Below, one piece after another: positions 1-6,832 of a DNA stretch of 8,904 nt. The position numbers and the translations under genes are program-made. The DNA lies in assembly GCA_039698075.1 (NCBI GenBank), contig JBDKTJ010000112.1:1-8904 (forward strand). The letters are read 5' to 3'. This DNA is from JAJFVC01 sp039698075. GTDB taxonomy: Bacteria; Planctomycetota; Planctomycetia; Pirellulales; Thermoguttaceae. The notes beneath the pieces were generated by a model. It saw nothing but the letters and a program-made list of their open reading frames with translations, did not search any database and had not been told where the DNA came from. Numbering within the stretch: the first letter of the stretch is position 1; each line of letters begins with the position of its first letter.

Positions 1-294
1 GCGACGATGTTCGCGATTGCCGCGGCCTGGGCGTGCCTTTTGCGTCGGCCGGTTCTCGGCGGAATGGCGGCCATCGGTTCTTTTATGATGGTGAACATCG
101 GGATGGAATGGTGGGAAACCACTCGCCGTTTCGATCCCATCGACGTTTACAACAACCTTACCGGCGGATCCATCGACTTTACATCGCAGGGCTACCCCGT
201 CGCCGCAACGGGACTTGCGGTGATTCTCCTTGCGTCCACGCTGGTCGCCGGATTGACTTTGCGGCGCTACGTTCCGCAGCGACAAGGCGGTTAG
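1..294 (+). CDS. C-terminal part of a membrane protein, probably an ABC-2 type transporter permease (5' end outside window)
   Basis: The frame is open from the first base and ends at TAG 292-294, so only about 97 C-terminal residues are seen; the ATG at 7 is probably internal. Two hydrophobic stretches are visible: one near the left edge, FAIAAAWACLL plus GGMAAIGSFMMVNIGM, and one near the C-terminus, ATGLAVILLASTLVAGLTL. The chain then ends in a short basic tail (LRRYVPQRQGG). Between them lies a polar loop (ETTRRFDPIDVYNNLTGG) that probably faces one side of the membrane. A final helix followed by a basic cytoplasmic tail is typical of ABC-2 type permeases, but no motif proves the family. 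Its partner ATPase would lie upstream, outside the window. It converges with the next gene across a 32-bp gap that shows no clear terminator hairpin. Confidence 0.6.
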   Translation, partial: ATMFAIAAAWACLLRRPVLGGMAAIGSFMMVNIGMEWWETTRRFDPIDVYNNLTGGSIDFTSQGYPVAATGLAVILLASTLVAGLTLRRYVPQRQGG

Positions 295-326
295 CGGCGT
301 CGCTTGTCGTGAGACGTTCGGTTGGC

Positions 327-857
327 CTATTCGAGCTCGCCCAGCGGAAAATCCAGCGGCACGGGTTTCGTGGGAATGTCGCCGGTATACCATTTCAGTC
401 GCTGCCATAGCGAAAGGCCCCGCCTCCATTGGGCGATGGCCGCCCGCAATCGTTGGACCGTTGGGTGGTCCTCCTGGTGAATCTCGTGCAACACGCTCAG
501 GCAGCCCGCCGTGTTGTTCGACGCGAGCAACGCCACGGCAAAATTGGTCTTGAACACCCTGGGTGAGTCCGCCTTGAGCATCACGCCGAGATGTCCGACC
601 AAACCCTGAAACACGCCTGCCGCTTGCTTGGCGTTTCCAATCCGCAGGGCGCAGACGCCGGTCGCGTTGACCAACCACGGCGACGAAAGCCTGCTGCGCG
701 TGATGATGTCGAAGGCCTTTTCGGGCGTCCCCTGGTCGAGCAATTGCCGGACTTTGGCCAGCACGTCCGCAACCTCGGGCGACAAGGCGTTCTCGGATTT
801 TTCAGCGATCGACCCATTCAACGAAGCTGCGTTGTTATGAAAATTTTTCTTAGCCAT
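327..857 (-). CDS. Small TPR-like hypothetical protein (176 aa)
   Basis: The 176-residue protein has no signal peptide or membrane segment. The first 25 residues are polar and probably disordered. From about residue 28 it consists of amphipathic helices in helix-turn-helix pairs. Examples are VADVLAKVRQLLDQGTPEKA, the stretch around WLVNATGVCALRIGNAKQAAGVFQ, and TNFAVALLASNNTAGCLSVL. The spacing, with small residues at turn positions, resembles degenerate tetratricopeptide repeats, so a protein-protein interaction role is the best guess. The C-terminus is Trp-rich (AQWRRGLSLWQRLKWYTGD) and ends in an acidic tail. The start at 857 is supported by a purine-rich AGAGAGA ribosome site about 6-7 nt upstream (864-870). 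I do not recognise a named family. Gene reality is likely given the RBS and coding bias; the function is unknown. Confidence 0.75.
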   Translation of the reverse strand: MAKKNFHNNAASLNGSIAEKSENALSPEVADVLAKVRQLLDQGTPEKAFDIITRSRLSSPWLVNATGVCALRIGNAKQAAGVFQGLVGHLGVMLKADSPRVFKTNFAVALLASNNTAGCLSVLHEIHQEDHPTVQRLRAAIAQWRRGLSLWQRLKWYTGDIPTKPVPLDFPLGELE

Positions 858-960
858 TGAAAATCTCTCTTATTTCATAGAATTGTCCAATACGATTTGC
901 CGTGGCCTAGTGTCGTGATTCAGAAATAAATGCCCTTATTCTGGATCATTCAGAAAAAAT

Positions 961-1058
961 GGGTGCCATGCCCACGCTTGTCGTGGGCATGATGGAACGG
1001 CAAACATGCTTGCTGTCTTGCTACGCTCGCTTAGCAAACATGGCGCCCATCATGTCCC
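961..1058. repeat. Nested palindromic intergenic repeat
   Basis: This 98-bp block in the gap upstream of the TPR-like gene is almost wholly self-complementary. A perfect 10-bp hairpin occupies 967-976 and 982-991 (CATGCCCACG / CGTGGGCATG, 5-nt loop CTTGT). A second hairpin pairs 1005-1014 with 1033-1042 (CATGCTTGCT / AGCAAACATG, one G.T). Outer arms 961-970 and 1039-1048 (GGGTGCCATG / CATGGCGCCC) match at 9 of 10 positions and compete with the inner stems, as do 985-995 and 1047-1058. The CATGCCCACG...CGTGGGCATG core resembles dispersed palindromes that I recall from planctomycete intergenic regions, but I could not check that. It has no T-tract, so it is not an obvious intrinsic terminator. 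The rest of the 858-1138 gap holds the RBS of the left gene, AT-rich sequence at 930-960, and a small hairpin at 1080-1094 (AGGGC/GCCCT). Confidence 0.7.
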
Positions 1059-1138
1059 ATTTGCCTGACGCACGACCCTAGGGCATCAAGCCCTGGCGGC
1101 TGCAACGTAACGAAAACATTGCGGTCAGAAGCGGCAGA

Positions 1139-1534
1139 TCATGTCTGCCAGGTGCAAAAGAGAATTTCCAGCCGAGGCTGAGCGCAGGCGAAATGTCGGC
1201 AGCCGATGCAGCGCAACCGCAGGAAGGACTGGCCAACGTGCCAGCCGCCCCTTGCCACCAACGCGAGGCCGACGTCCGAATGCCTGACGTCGCCGGTCCG
1301 CAACGTCGACTCGGTCCGAAGCAAAGCCTCTGGCGAGGATCGCTGGTTTTGCCCCACGCCCGGGGACGGTTGCCCATGATCGCGGTCGGACGCCGTCAGC
1401 CCCGCATCGTGCGCCATCGCCGCCGTTTGACGGTCGAAACCGAAGAACGCGGCGGTCGTTGCAAGGGTCGCCCCCAACAGGACGACAACCAGCCCCGAAA
1501 GACGACGGCGGGAAAAACGGTGGACCGTGAACAT
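1139..1534 (-). CDS. Small putative membrane-anchored or secreted protein (131 aa)
   Basis: From the ATG at 1534 the product starts MFTVHRFSRRRLSGL, a basic N-region. A hydrophobic stretch follows at about residues 13-33 (SGLVVVLLGATLATTAAFFG), so it reads as a signal anchor or signal peptide. The remainder is polar, with four Cys near the C-terminus (C109, C112, C117, C127) including a CIGC pair. This is not a CXXCH haem motif, because Arg follows the second Cys. Third codon positions are about three-quarters G or C, consistent with coding. A TTGACC-17-TACACT promoter ends 6 bp before this ATG, which picks this start over the longer frame beginning at 1651. No Shine-Dalgarno site is visible. 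The gene lies 141 bp downstream of the double-receiver gene, beyond a candidate terminator, so it is probably transcribed on its own. No family is recognised; it could still be a chance frame. Confidence 0.5.
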   Translation of the reverse strand: MFTVHRFSRRRLSGLVVVLLGATLATTAAFFGFDRQTAAMAHDAGLTASDRDHGQPSPGVGQNQRSSPEALLRTESTLRTGDVRHSDVGLALVARGGWHVGQSFLRLRCIGCRHFACAQPRLEILFCTWQT

Positions 1535-1540
1535 GGCCAC

Positions 1541-1569
1541 AGTGTATCGACGCCTGCCGCCCGGGTCAA
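1541..1569 (-). promoter_or_regulatory. sigma70-type promoter, leaderless geometry, for the 1139-1534 gene
   Basis: On the minus strand TTGACC (1564-1569) is followed by exactly 17 bp and then TACACT (1541-1546). Only 6 bp (GTGGCC) separate the -10 box from the ATG at 1534, so transcription would begin at or beside the A of the start codon. The match is 5/6 for the -35 box and 4/6 for the -10 box. It has the same spacing and start-codon distance as the PadR promoter at 8411-8439. Confidence 0.5.
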
Positions 1570-1626
1570 GCGTTATTCCGGCAAAGGGTGCAGCAACGAA
1601 GGATGGCGGATCGGCGACGCCACGGC

Positions 1627-1655
1627 AAAAAAGTCTCACGCCAAGGCGCAAAGAC
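1627..1655 (-). terminator. Candidate intrinsic terminator after the double-receiver gene, built on a dispersed repeat
   Basis: Read on the minus strand downstream of the stop at 1676, GTCT (1652-1655) and CGCC (1645-1648) pair with GGCG (1639-1642) and AGAC (1633-1636). The loop is TT, with a 3x2 internal loop between the two 4-bp stem segments. Six T follow at once (1627-1632). The interrupted stem makes it weak, but hairpin plus U-tract about 21 bp after a stop codon is the right arrangement. It coincides with a dispersed repeat copy. Confidence 0.4.
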
Positions 1656-1658
1656 GCG
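1634..1658 (+). repeat. CACGCCAAGGCGCAAAGACGC-type dispersed repeat, copy 1
   Basis: TCTCACGCCAAGGCGCAAAG followed by ACGCG belongs to a short repeat type (consensus near CACGCAAAGGCGCAAAGACG) that I recall as common between genes in planctomycetes and some other bacteria. A second, more degenerate copy lies at 8495-8517. It sits just past the double-receiver stop codon and supplies the stem of the candidate terminator there. The adjoining AGACGCGTCT (1652-1661) is a perfect 10-bp palindrome. Confidence 0.55.
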
Positions 1659-1675
1659 TCTCCCGTCTCGCGGCT

Positions 1676-2944
1676 TCACGTCTCTCGAACGGCCATTTGC
1701 TCCGGCAGCTTGTAGTCGTTCAGCAGCTTGTCGGGCAGTTGGATACAGCGGCCCATCTTGGCGAACAGCTCGGGCCAATGGATCGGTTTGGTCACGACCG
1801 ACTCGGCCCCAAGCGACGTCATGCGGCGTTGAATGCCGCTGGTCGTTTCGATCGTGACGACGACGACCGGAATGTTTTGCGTCTTCGGGTTGTCCTTTAG
1901 CTTGGAAATCACGTAATCGCCTTGTCCGTTTGGCATCTTGAGATCGAGCAGGATGAGGCTCGGCGGATCGGCCAAAGCGTCCAAATAGCCCTGCATCCCG
2001 TTGCCGGCCCCGCGCACGACGATGCCATACGGCTTCAACCGCGCGGTGATCGTGTGGATGAGCACCGGATCGTCGTCGATGCACAGGATGTTGATCGGTT
2101 TGTGCTCCCACGGCGTGACCATCTCGAACGGCTCTTGAGCCTCCGGTTGTTTTTGCTCCCGCGCATCCCTCCGAGAGGCCGCCAAGGTCGAAACCATTTC
2201 GTCCGTCTCGGCCTCCGTCGCGGCAACGGTCGTTTGCGGCGTCACCGGCTCCGGCTGTCCGTTCGGCAAAGGCGACATTGTCTCTTCCGGCAAGCTTTTC
2301 CCGCCCAGAAGCGAGTCGATCAGGTCCTTGATTTCACGCCAGGAATGCGGTGACTTTTCGACGAAATGAGCGTTCAGCTTCTGGCAACGCCGCTTCACCG
2401 GCTCGTCGTGAAAGATGCTGTGCACGATCACCGGGATTTTCGCACACTGCTCGTCGCACGCCATCATTTCGCAAACCGCCAGCCCGTTGCCCGGCGGCAT
2501 CGCAAAGTCGAGAATCGCCAGGTCGGGCAGGAGCTTTTTGGCCCCAAACAGCGCATGCGTGGCGTCGGTGGTCCGAAACACGCGATAGCCCAGCCGCTCC
2601 AACCGACGCGTCAGCGCCAGCGACACCACGGGATCGTCGTCCGCGATCATGATCGTTTTTTCTTGGCCGGGCAACGGCTCGAACTCCGGACGTTCTTCGT
2701 CCTCGACTTCGCTGGGCCAGCCAAGCGCTTTGAGGGACTCTCGCTCGGCGTGCATCAACTGTTCCGCTCGGCCCGCAATCGCAGTCTCGGCGGGAGTGTC
2801 GTCTCGGGGTTCGTTCGCCCGCTTCAATTGCCTGACGATGTCCGCCTCGCGACGAAACCATCGCATGACGTACATCGCCCAAATGGCGACAATCAGACAG
2901 AACACCGCCGCGGCGATCCAGAGATGGTTTAAGCCGATGATCAT
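1676..2944 (-). CDS. Membrane-anchored tandem-receiver response regulator without output domain (422 aa)
   Basis: Residues 8-27 form one transmembrane helix (HLWIAAAVFCLIVAIWAMYV) followed by Arg-rich RWFRREADIVRQLKR, which places the rest in the cytoplasm. Receiver 1 spans about 95-215: acidic ADDDP at 101-105, phospho-acceptor Asp146 (AILDFAMP), Ser176 and Lys197. A linker rich in Pro, Glu and Gln (about 220-280) leads to receiver 2 at about 282-400: CIDDD at 288-292, acceptor Asp334 (LLDLKMPNG), Thr364 and Lys386 (VTKPI). Both receivers keep all key residues, so both should be phosphorylatable. No DNA-binding, GGDEF, EAL, HD-GYP or kinase domain follows. The ATG at 2944 is preferred because it places the helix at the N-terminus and has AGGG about 9 nt upstream. 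The in-frame ATG at 2977 has GGAGGA directly abutting it, and a GTG at 3064 would add a polar, unlikely extension. Divergent from the hybrid kinase, it is the probable end point of that relay. Confidence 0.88.
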   Translation of the reverse strand: MIIGLNHLWIAAAVFCLIVAIWAMYVMRWFRREADIVRQLKRANEPRDDTPAETAIAGRAEQLMHAERESLKALGWPSEVEDEERPEFEPLPGQEKTIMIADDDPVVSLALTRRLERLGYRVFRTTDATHALFGAKKLLPDLAILDFAMPPGNGLAVCEMMACDEQCAKIPVIVHSIFHDEPVKRRCQKLNAHFVEKSPHSWREIKDLIDSLLGGKSLPEETMSPLPNGQPEPVTPQTTVAATEAETDEMVSTLAASRRDAREQKQPEAQEPFEMVTPWEHKPINILCIDDDPVLIHTITARLKPYGIVVRGAGNGMQGYLDALADPPSLILLDLKMPNGQGDYVISKLKDNPKTQNIPVVVVTIETTSGIQRRMTSLGAESVVTKPIHWPELFAKMGRCIQLPDKLLNDYKLPEQMAVRET

Positions 2945-3189
2945 GGCGTCACGCCCTTTGTGGGTTGGTCCGCGCATTCCTCCGCCATGAAAAGGATAGG
3001 CCGACCTGTGCGACTGCTTCGACCGAGCGAGGTGGAAAATGTCGCCTTCCCGTGAAAAAAACACGCGGCCCGGCGACTTGCTCCATGGCGATGGAGAATT
3101 TGTAGCGTCTCGCAGCCGAGCCCCCTTGCGGACGACGTAGCGTTGCCGGGGATAAGCCGTCGGCGCACCGTGTCCAACGAGGGCGAAGG
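2945..3189. promoter_or_regulatory. Divergent intergenic control region between the tandem-receiver and hybrid-kinase genes
   Basis: This 245-bp gap separates two divergently transcribed genes of one signalling pathway and must hold both promoters. A perfect 6-bp inverted repeat, CTCCAT-GGCG-ATGGAG (3081-3096), could be an operator or a leader hairpin. On the minus strand a weak TCGAAG-18-TATCCT promoter is possible, with the -10 at 2993-2998, giving a leader of about 40 nt before ATG 2944. On the plus strand only a poor candidate is seen (TTGCTC at 3078-3083 with TGTAGC 17 bp later). The kinase ribosome site GAGGG is at 3179-3183. None of the promoter assignments is strong. Confidence 0.4.
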
Positions 3190-6100
3190 ATGGTCAAACG
3201 AAACGCTAAAAAACAACCCGATCACCATAAATCCGAACGGCCGGATTCGACATCGCAGCCTGCAACCGCTCCGATCGCGCCGCCTGAGCTCGATCTGGAA
3301 CGACTTGGCGCCTACTTGAACGCCTCGTCGCAGGCGGTTGTCGAATTCGACGCCTCGCTACGGATCATGCGGTGGAATCCGACGGCGGAGCGTTTGTTGG
3401 GGTATTCCGAACGCGAGACGTTCGGGCGCAAGGCTGATTTCCTTTCGCCCGGCCGCGAAGATTCGCAGCTCGAACGCGCGATTGTCCGGCTGGCCGGCGA
3501 GCACGGCTGCCAAAAGATGACGTGCACGACCATCCGCAAAGACGGAACTCCGCTGATTTGCACCTGGCATCTGACGGCGCTGGTGAGCGTCGACGAGCGT
3601 TTCTTGGGCGTCGTGGCGATGGCGGAAGACGTTACGGAACAAAAACGCATCGAAAAGGAACTTTGCCAAAGCAAGAACGCCCTACGCGAAGAAAAGGCCT
3701 TTCTCGACGCTACGATCAACAGTCTGCCCAACATCTTCTGCGTCTTCGACGCAAACACGAAATGCGTGTCTTGGAACAAGAACTTGGAGAATCTGATCGG
3801 CCGCACGGCCGCCGAAATGTCGCAAAGCCACTGCCTCGACTTCATCGCGGTGGAAGACCGCGGCGAGATGGCCCGAGCGGTTCACGAGGTGTTTGCCAAG
3901 GGATTTTCCAGATCGGAGGCGCAACTGGTCGCCAAGGACGGCGCGAAGACGCCTTACTTGCTCATCTCCTCGTTGGCCAACGTCGGCGACAACGCGTACA
4001 TGGTCGGCGTCGGCATCGACCTGAGCAAGGAGAAAGCGGCCGAGGAGGAACGGCGGAAAACCGAAAATGAGGTTCGCGACCTCTACGAAAACGCCCCCTG
4101 CGGATACTACTCGCTCAACGCCGACGGGCTGGTCGTGCGTATGAACGCCACCGCACTCCATTGGCTGGGCTACTCGCGCGACGAGATCGTCGGAAAAATG
4201 AACTTCCGCGAACTGCTCATGCCCGAAAGCGTCGAAACGTTCCACAGGGCGTTTGCGGGCCTCATTGCAACGGGCTTCACCAAGGACACCGAATACCAAT
4301 TGCGCCGCAGGGACGGCGGCGTTCTGCCGGTATTGCTCAATTCCACCGCCGTGACCGATCCGGACGGACGTTTCATCATGAGCCGAGCCATGGTGGTCGA
4401 CATCACGGCGCGCGAACAGCTCGAAAATGAACGTCGGCTCCAACTGTTGCTCGACTCCACCGGCCAGGCCATCTATGGCGGCGACGCCGACGGACGCTGC
4501 ACTTTCTGCAACCCGGCCTGTGCGAGGCTTCTCGGCTACGAATCCATTGACGAACTGTTGGGCCAGGATATGCACGCGTTGATTCATCACAGTCGGCCCG
4601 ACGGGTCGCCGTTGCCGGCCGGACAGTGCTCGATTCTCCAGACGCTCATCTTCGGGAGGGAAGTCTACACCGACGACGAGTGGTTCTGGCGGCGCAACGG
4701 CGAGGGATTTCCCGTCGAATTGTGGGCCTATCCGCAGGAAAAGGACAACGAGATCATCGGCGTCGTCGTGGCGTTCGCCGACATCACCGAACGTAAGCGG
4801 GCGGAAGCCAAGCTGCGAACGTTCAACACAATGGTCGAGCAAAGCCCCACGGCCATCATCATCACCGATCGCGACGGAAAAATCGAATACGTCAATCCGA
4901 AGTTCACCGAACTGACCGGCTACGCCTCCAGCGAAGCGATCGGCCAAAACCCCCGATTTTTGAAGTCCGGCGCCACGTCCCTGCAACAATATCAAGAACT
5001 CTGGAAAACCATTCAGGCCGGACATGAATGGCACGGCGAATTCTACAACAAAAAAAAGAACGGCGAATTCTATTGGGAGCGTGAGATTGTCGCTCCGGTG
5101 ACGAACGCCAATGGAACGATCTCGCACTTCATTGCGATGAAGGAAGACGTCACCGCCATCAAATACGCCGAGGAACAAACGAAAAAATCCCGCGAAATCG
5201 CCGACCGCGAGTTGGTCAAACTGTCGGCGATGATCTCCAGCATGGACTCGGGCATCGCGCTGGCCGACGCCGACGATGTGCTGATCGAAATCAACGAAAG
5301 TTTTTGCCGACTGCTCGAATGTCGCCGCGAGGACGTCCTCGGCCGGCCGTTCAGCCGGTTGCCGCTCGGCGATGTTCAGGAAGCGATTCTGCGCGGACTC
5401 GATGCGTTTCACCGCGACACGGCCGCGCCGCCGGTCGTGATCGAGCACGCCGTCGACGGATCGGACGTCATCTTCCGCGCACAGCCGATCCATCGTGGCC
5501 GACGGTACGACGGCATGTTGCTCCATGCGACGGACGTCACCGAACTGACCAAGGCGCGCCGCCAATCCGAAGAGGCCGCCCGGGCGAAAAGCATGTTCCT
5601 GGCCACGGTCAGCCATGAATTGCGCACTCCGCTGAACGCCATCATCGGAATGTGCGACGTGTTGCTCGACACCAAAATGAGCGACGAACAGTCCGACGGC
5701 TTCGACACGATCCGGTCGAGCGGCGAGCTGCTTCTCGGCCTGATCAACGAATTGCTCGACTTCTCGAAAATCGAAGCGAACAAGATGCAACTGGACATCC
5801 GGCCGTTCGACGTGGTGCAGTGCGTCGACGAAGCCATCTCGCTGATTCAGCCGATGGCCGCCAAAAAAGGGCTCGCCGTTCGCATGCAATGGGCCCCGCA
5901 GATGCCTCGCGTTTTCGGCGGCGACGCGGTCCGCCTCCGGCAAATTCTCGCCAATCTGCTCAGCAACGCCGTGAAGTTCACCTCGACCGGAGAAATCGTC
6001 GTGTCGGTCGACGGCAAGCCCAAAAAGCCGAACCACTGCCAACTTCACTTCGCCGTCCGCGACACCGGCGTCGGCATTCCACCGGAGCGACAGGACCGGT

Positions 6101-6804
6101 TGTTCCACGTGTTCGACCAACTCGACAAGTCTTGCTGCGGCGGAACGGGCCTCGGTCTGGCCATCAGCCGTCGGTTGGCCGAGTTGATGAGCGGACGCAT
6201 GTGGGTCGAAAGCACCGGCGTGCCCGGCGAAGGGGCGACCTTCCATTTCGTCATCCTTGTCGAACGAACCGCGAATTCCGACACCGTCGACGACCAGACG
6301 CCGCGACCACCCGACGCCGAACGAGCGATCAGCTCCACGCCCAAGCCGTCCGACCTGGACGGCCTCCGGGTGCTGTTGGCCGAAGACAGCGAGGTCAACC
6401 AGAAGACGACCTGCAAAATGCTCGAACGCCTCGGATGTCAGGCCACCGTGGTCGGCGATGGACGAGGAGCGATGGAAGCCACCGAGCGCGATTCGTACGA
6501 CGTGCTGTTGATGGACTGCCGAATGCCCGAGATCGGTGGTTGCGAGGCCACCCGTCGCATCCGATGGCGCGAGCAACAGCAGCGACAGAAACCGATCTGG
6601 ATCATCTCGTTGACGGCCTCCGCCATGCGAGGCGATCGCGAAGAGTGCCTGGCCGCCGGAATGAACGACTATCTGACCAAGCCGGTTCGACTCCGCGAAC
6701 TCGAACAGTCGCTCCGGCGATTCACGCGAACCCGCGACGAGGAGCAGCTGGCCAAATCCGCGACCGACGGAGATCCGTCCGTTTCCACCACGATCACACC
6801 TTAA
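3190..6804 (+). CDS. Soluble hybrid sensor histidine kinase: six PAS-type domains, HisKA, HATPase, receiver (1204 aa)
   Basis: The chain begins with a disordered polar stretch (1-33). Six PAS-type modules follow at about 35-155, 170-285, 295-410, 415-538, 542-658 and 675-785. Most end in the D[IV]T[EA]-type motif that leads into a linker helix (EDVTEQKR, VDITAREQ, ADITERKR, EDVTAIKY, TDVTELTK). HisKA carries SHELRTPLN with His809. The ATPase has an N box (NLLSNAVKF, 922-930), G1 DTGVGIP from 958, an F box (LFHVFDQ) and G2 GGTGLGL at 984-990. The C-terminal receiver has Glu1065-Asp1066, acceptor Asp1109 (LLMDCRMPE), Thr1142 and Lys1164. No membrane helix is present, so it senses cytoplasmic cues through PAS domains whose ligands cannot be read here. 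The ATG at 3190 has GAGGG 6 nt upstream. It is co-transcribed with the HPt gene 28 bp downstream and should pass phosphate from Asp1109 to that protein. A Cys-Cys pair (982-983) directly precedes G2. Confidence 0.95.
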   Translation: MVKRNAKKQPDHHKSERPDSTSQPATAPIAPPELDLERLGAYLNASSQAVVEFDASLRIMRWNPTAERLLGYSERETFGRKADFLSPGREDSQLERAIVRLAGEHGCQKMTCTTIRKDGTPLICTWHLTALVSVDERFLGVVAMAEDVTEQKRIEKELCQSKNALREEKAFLDATINSLPNIFCVFDANTKCVSWNKNLENLIGRTAAEMSQSHCLDFIAVEDRGEMARAVHEVFAKGFSRSEAQLVAKDGAKTPYLLISSLANVGDNAYMVGVGIDLSKEKAAEEERRKTENEVRDLYENAPCGYYSLNADGLVVRMNATALHWLGYSRDEIVGKMNFRELLMPESVETFHRAFAGLIATGFTKDTEYQLRRRDGGVLPVLLNSTAVTDPDGRFIMSRAMVVDITAREQLENERRLQLLLDSTGQAIYGGDADGRCTFCNPACARLLGYESIDELLGQDMHALIHHSRPDGSPLPAGQCSILQTLIFGREVYTDDEWFWRRNGEGFPVELWAYPQEKDNEIIGVVVAFADITERKRAEAKLRTFNTMVEQSPTAIIITDRDGKIEYVNPKFTELTGYASSEAIGQNPRFLKSGATSLQQYQELWKTIQAGHEWHGEFYNKKKNGEFYWEREIVAPVTNANGTISHFIAMKEDVTAIKYAEEQTKKSREIADRELVKLSAMISSMDSGIALADADDVLIEINESFCRLLECRREDVLGRPFSRLPLGDVQEAILRGLDAFHRDTAAPPVVIEHAVDGSDVIFRAQPIHRGRRYDGMLLHATDVTELTKARRQSEEAARAKSMFLATVSHELRTPLNAIIGMCDVLLDTKMSDEQSDGFDTIRSSGELLLGLINELLDFSKIEANKMQLDIRPFDVVQCVDEAISLIQPMAAKKGLAVRMQWAPQMPRVFGGDAVRLRQILANLLSNAVKFTSTGEIVVSVDGKPKKPNHCQLHFAVRDTGVGIPPERQDRLFHVFDQLDKSCCGGTGLGLAISRRLAELMSGRMWVESTGVPGEGATFHFVILVERTANSDTVDDQTPRPPDAERAISSTPKPSDLDGLRVLLAEDSEVNQKTTCKMLERLGCQATVVGDGRGAMEATERDSYDVLLMDCRMPEIGGCEATRRIRWREQQQRQKPIWIISLTASAMRGDREECLAAGMNDYLTKPVRLRELEQSLRRFTRTRDEEQLAKSATDGDPSVSTTITP

Positions 6805-6832
6805 ACCAGCCCACCGGCCACGGAGCATGAAA

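Noticed and set aside
1193..1900. 235-codon plus-strand frame
   Set aside because: It runs antisense through the small 1139-1534 gene, the terminator repeat and the end of receiver 2, is Arg-rich with no motif, and has no ribosome site.
2945..3064. N-terminal extension of the double-receiver protein from a GTG at 3064 or ATG at 2977
   Set aside because: The extension is polar and motif-free, the GGAGGA before 2977 abuts the codon with no spacing, and the start at 2944 places the membrane helix at the N-terminus.
5652..6830. 392-codon plus-strand frame overlapping the kinase 3' half
   Set aside because: It is a frame-shifted reading of the kinase with an Arg/Pro-rich translation typical of a shadow; the kinase frame is intact to its stop at 6804.
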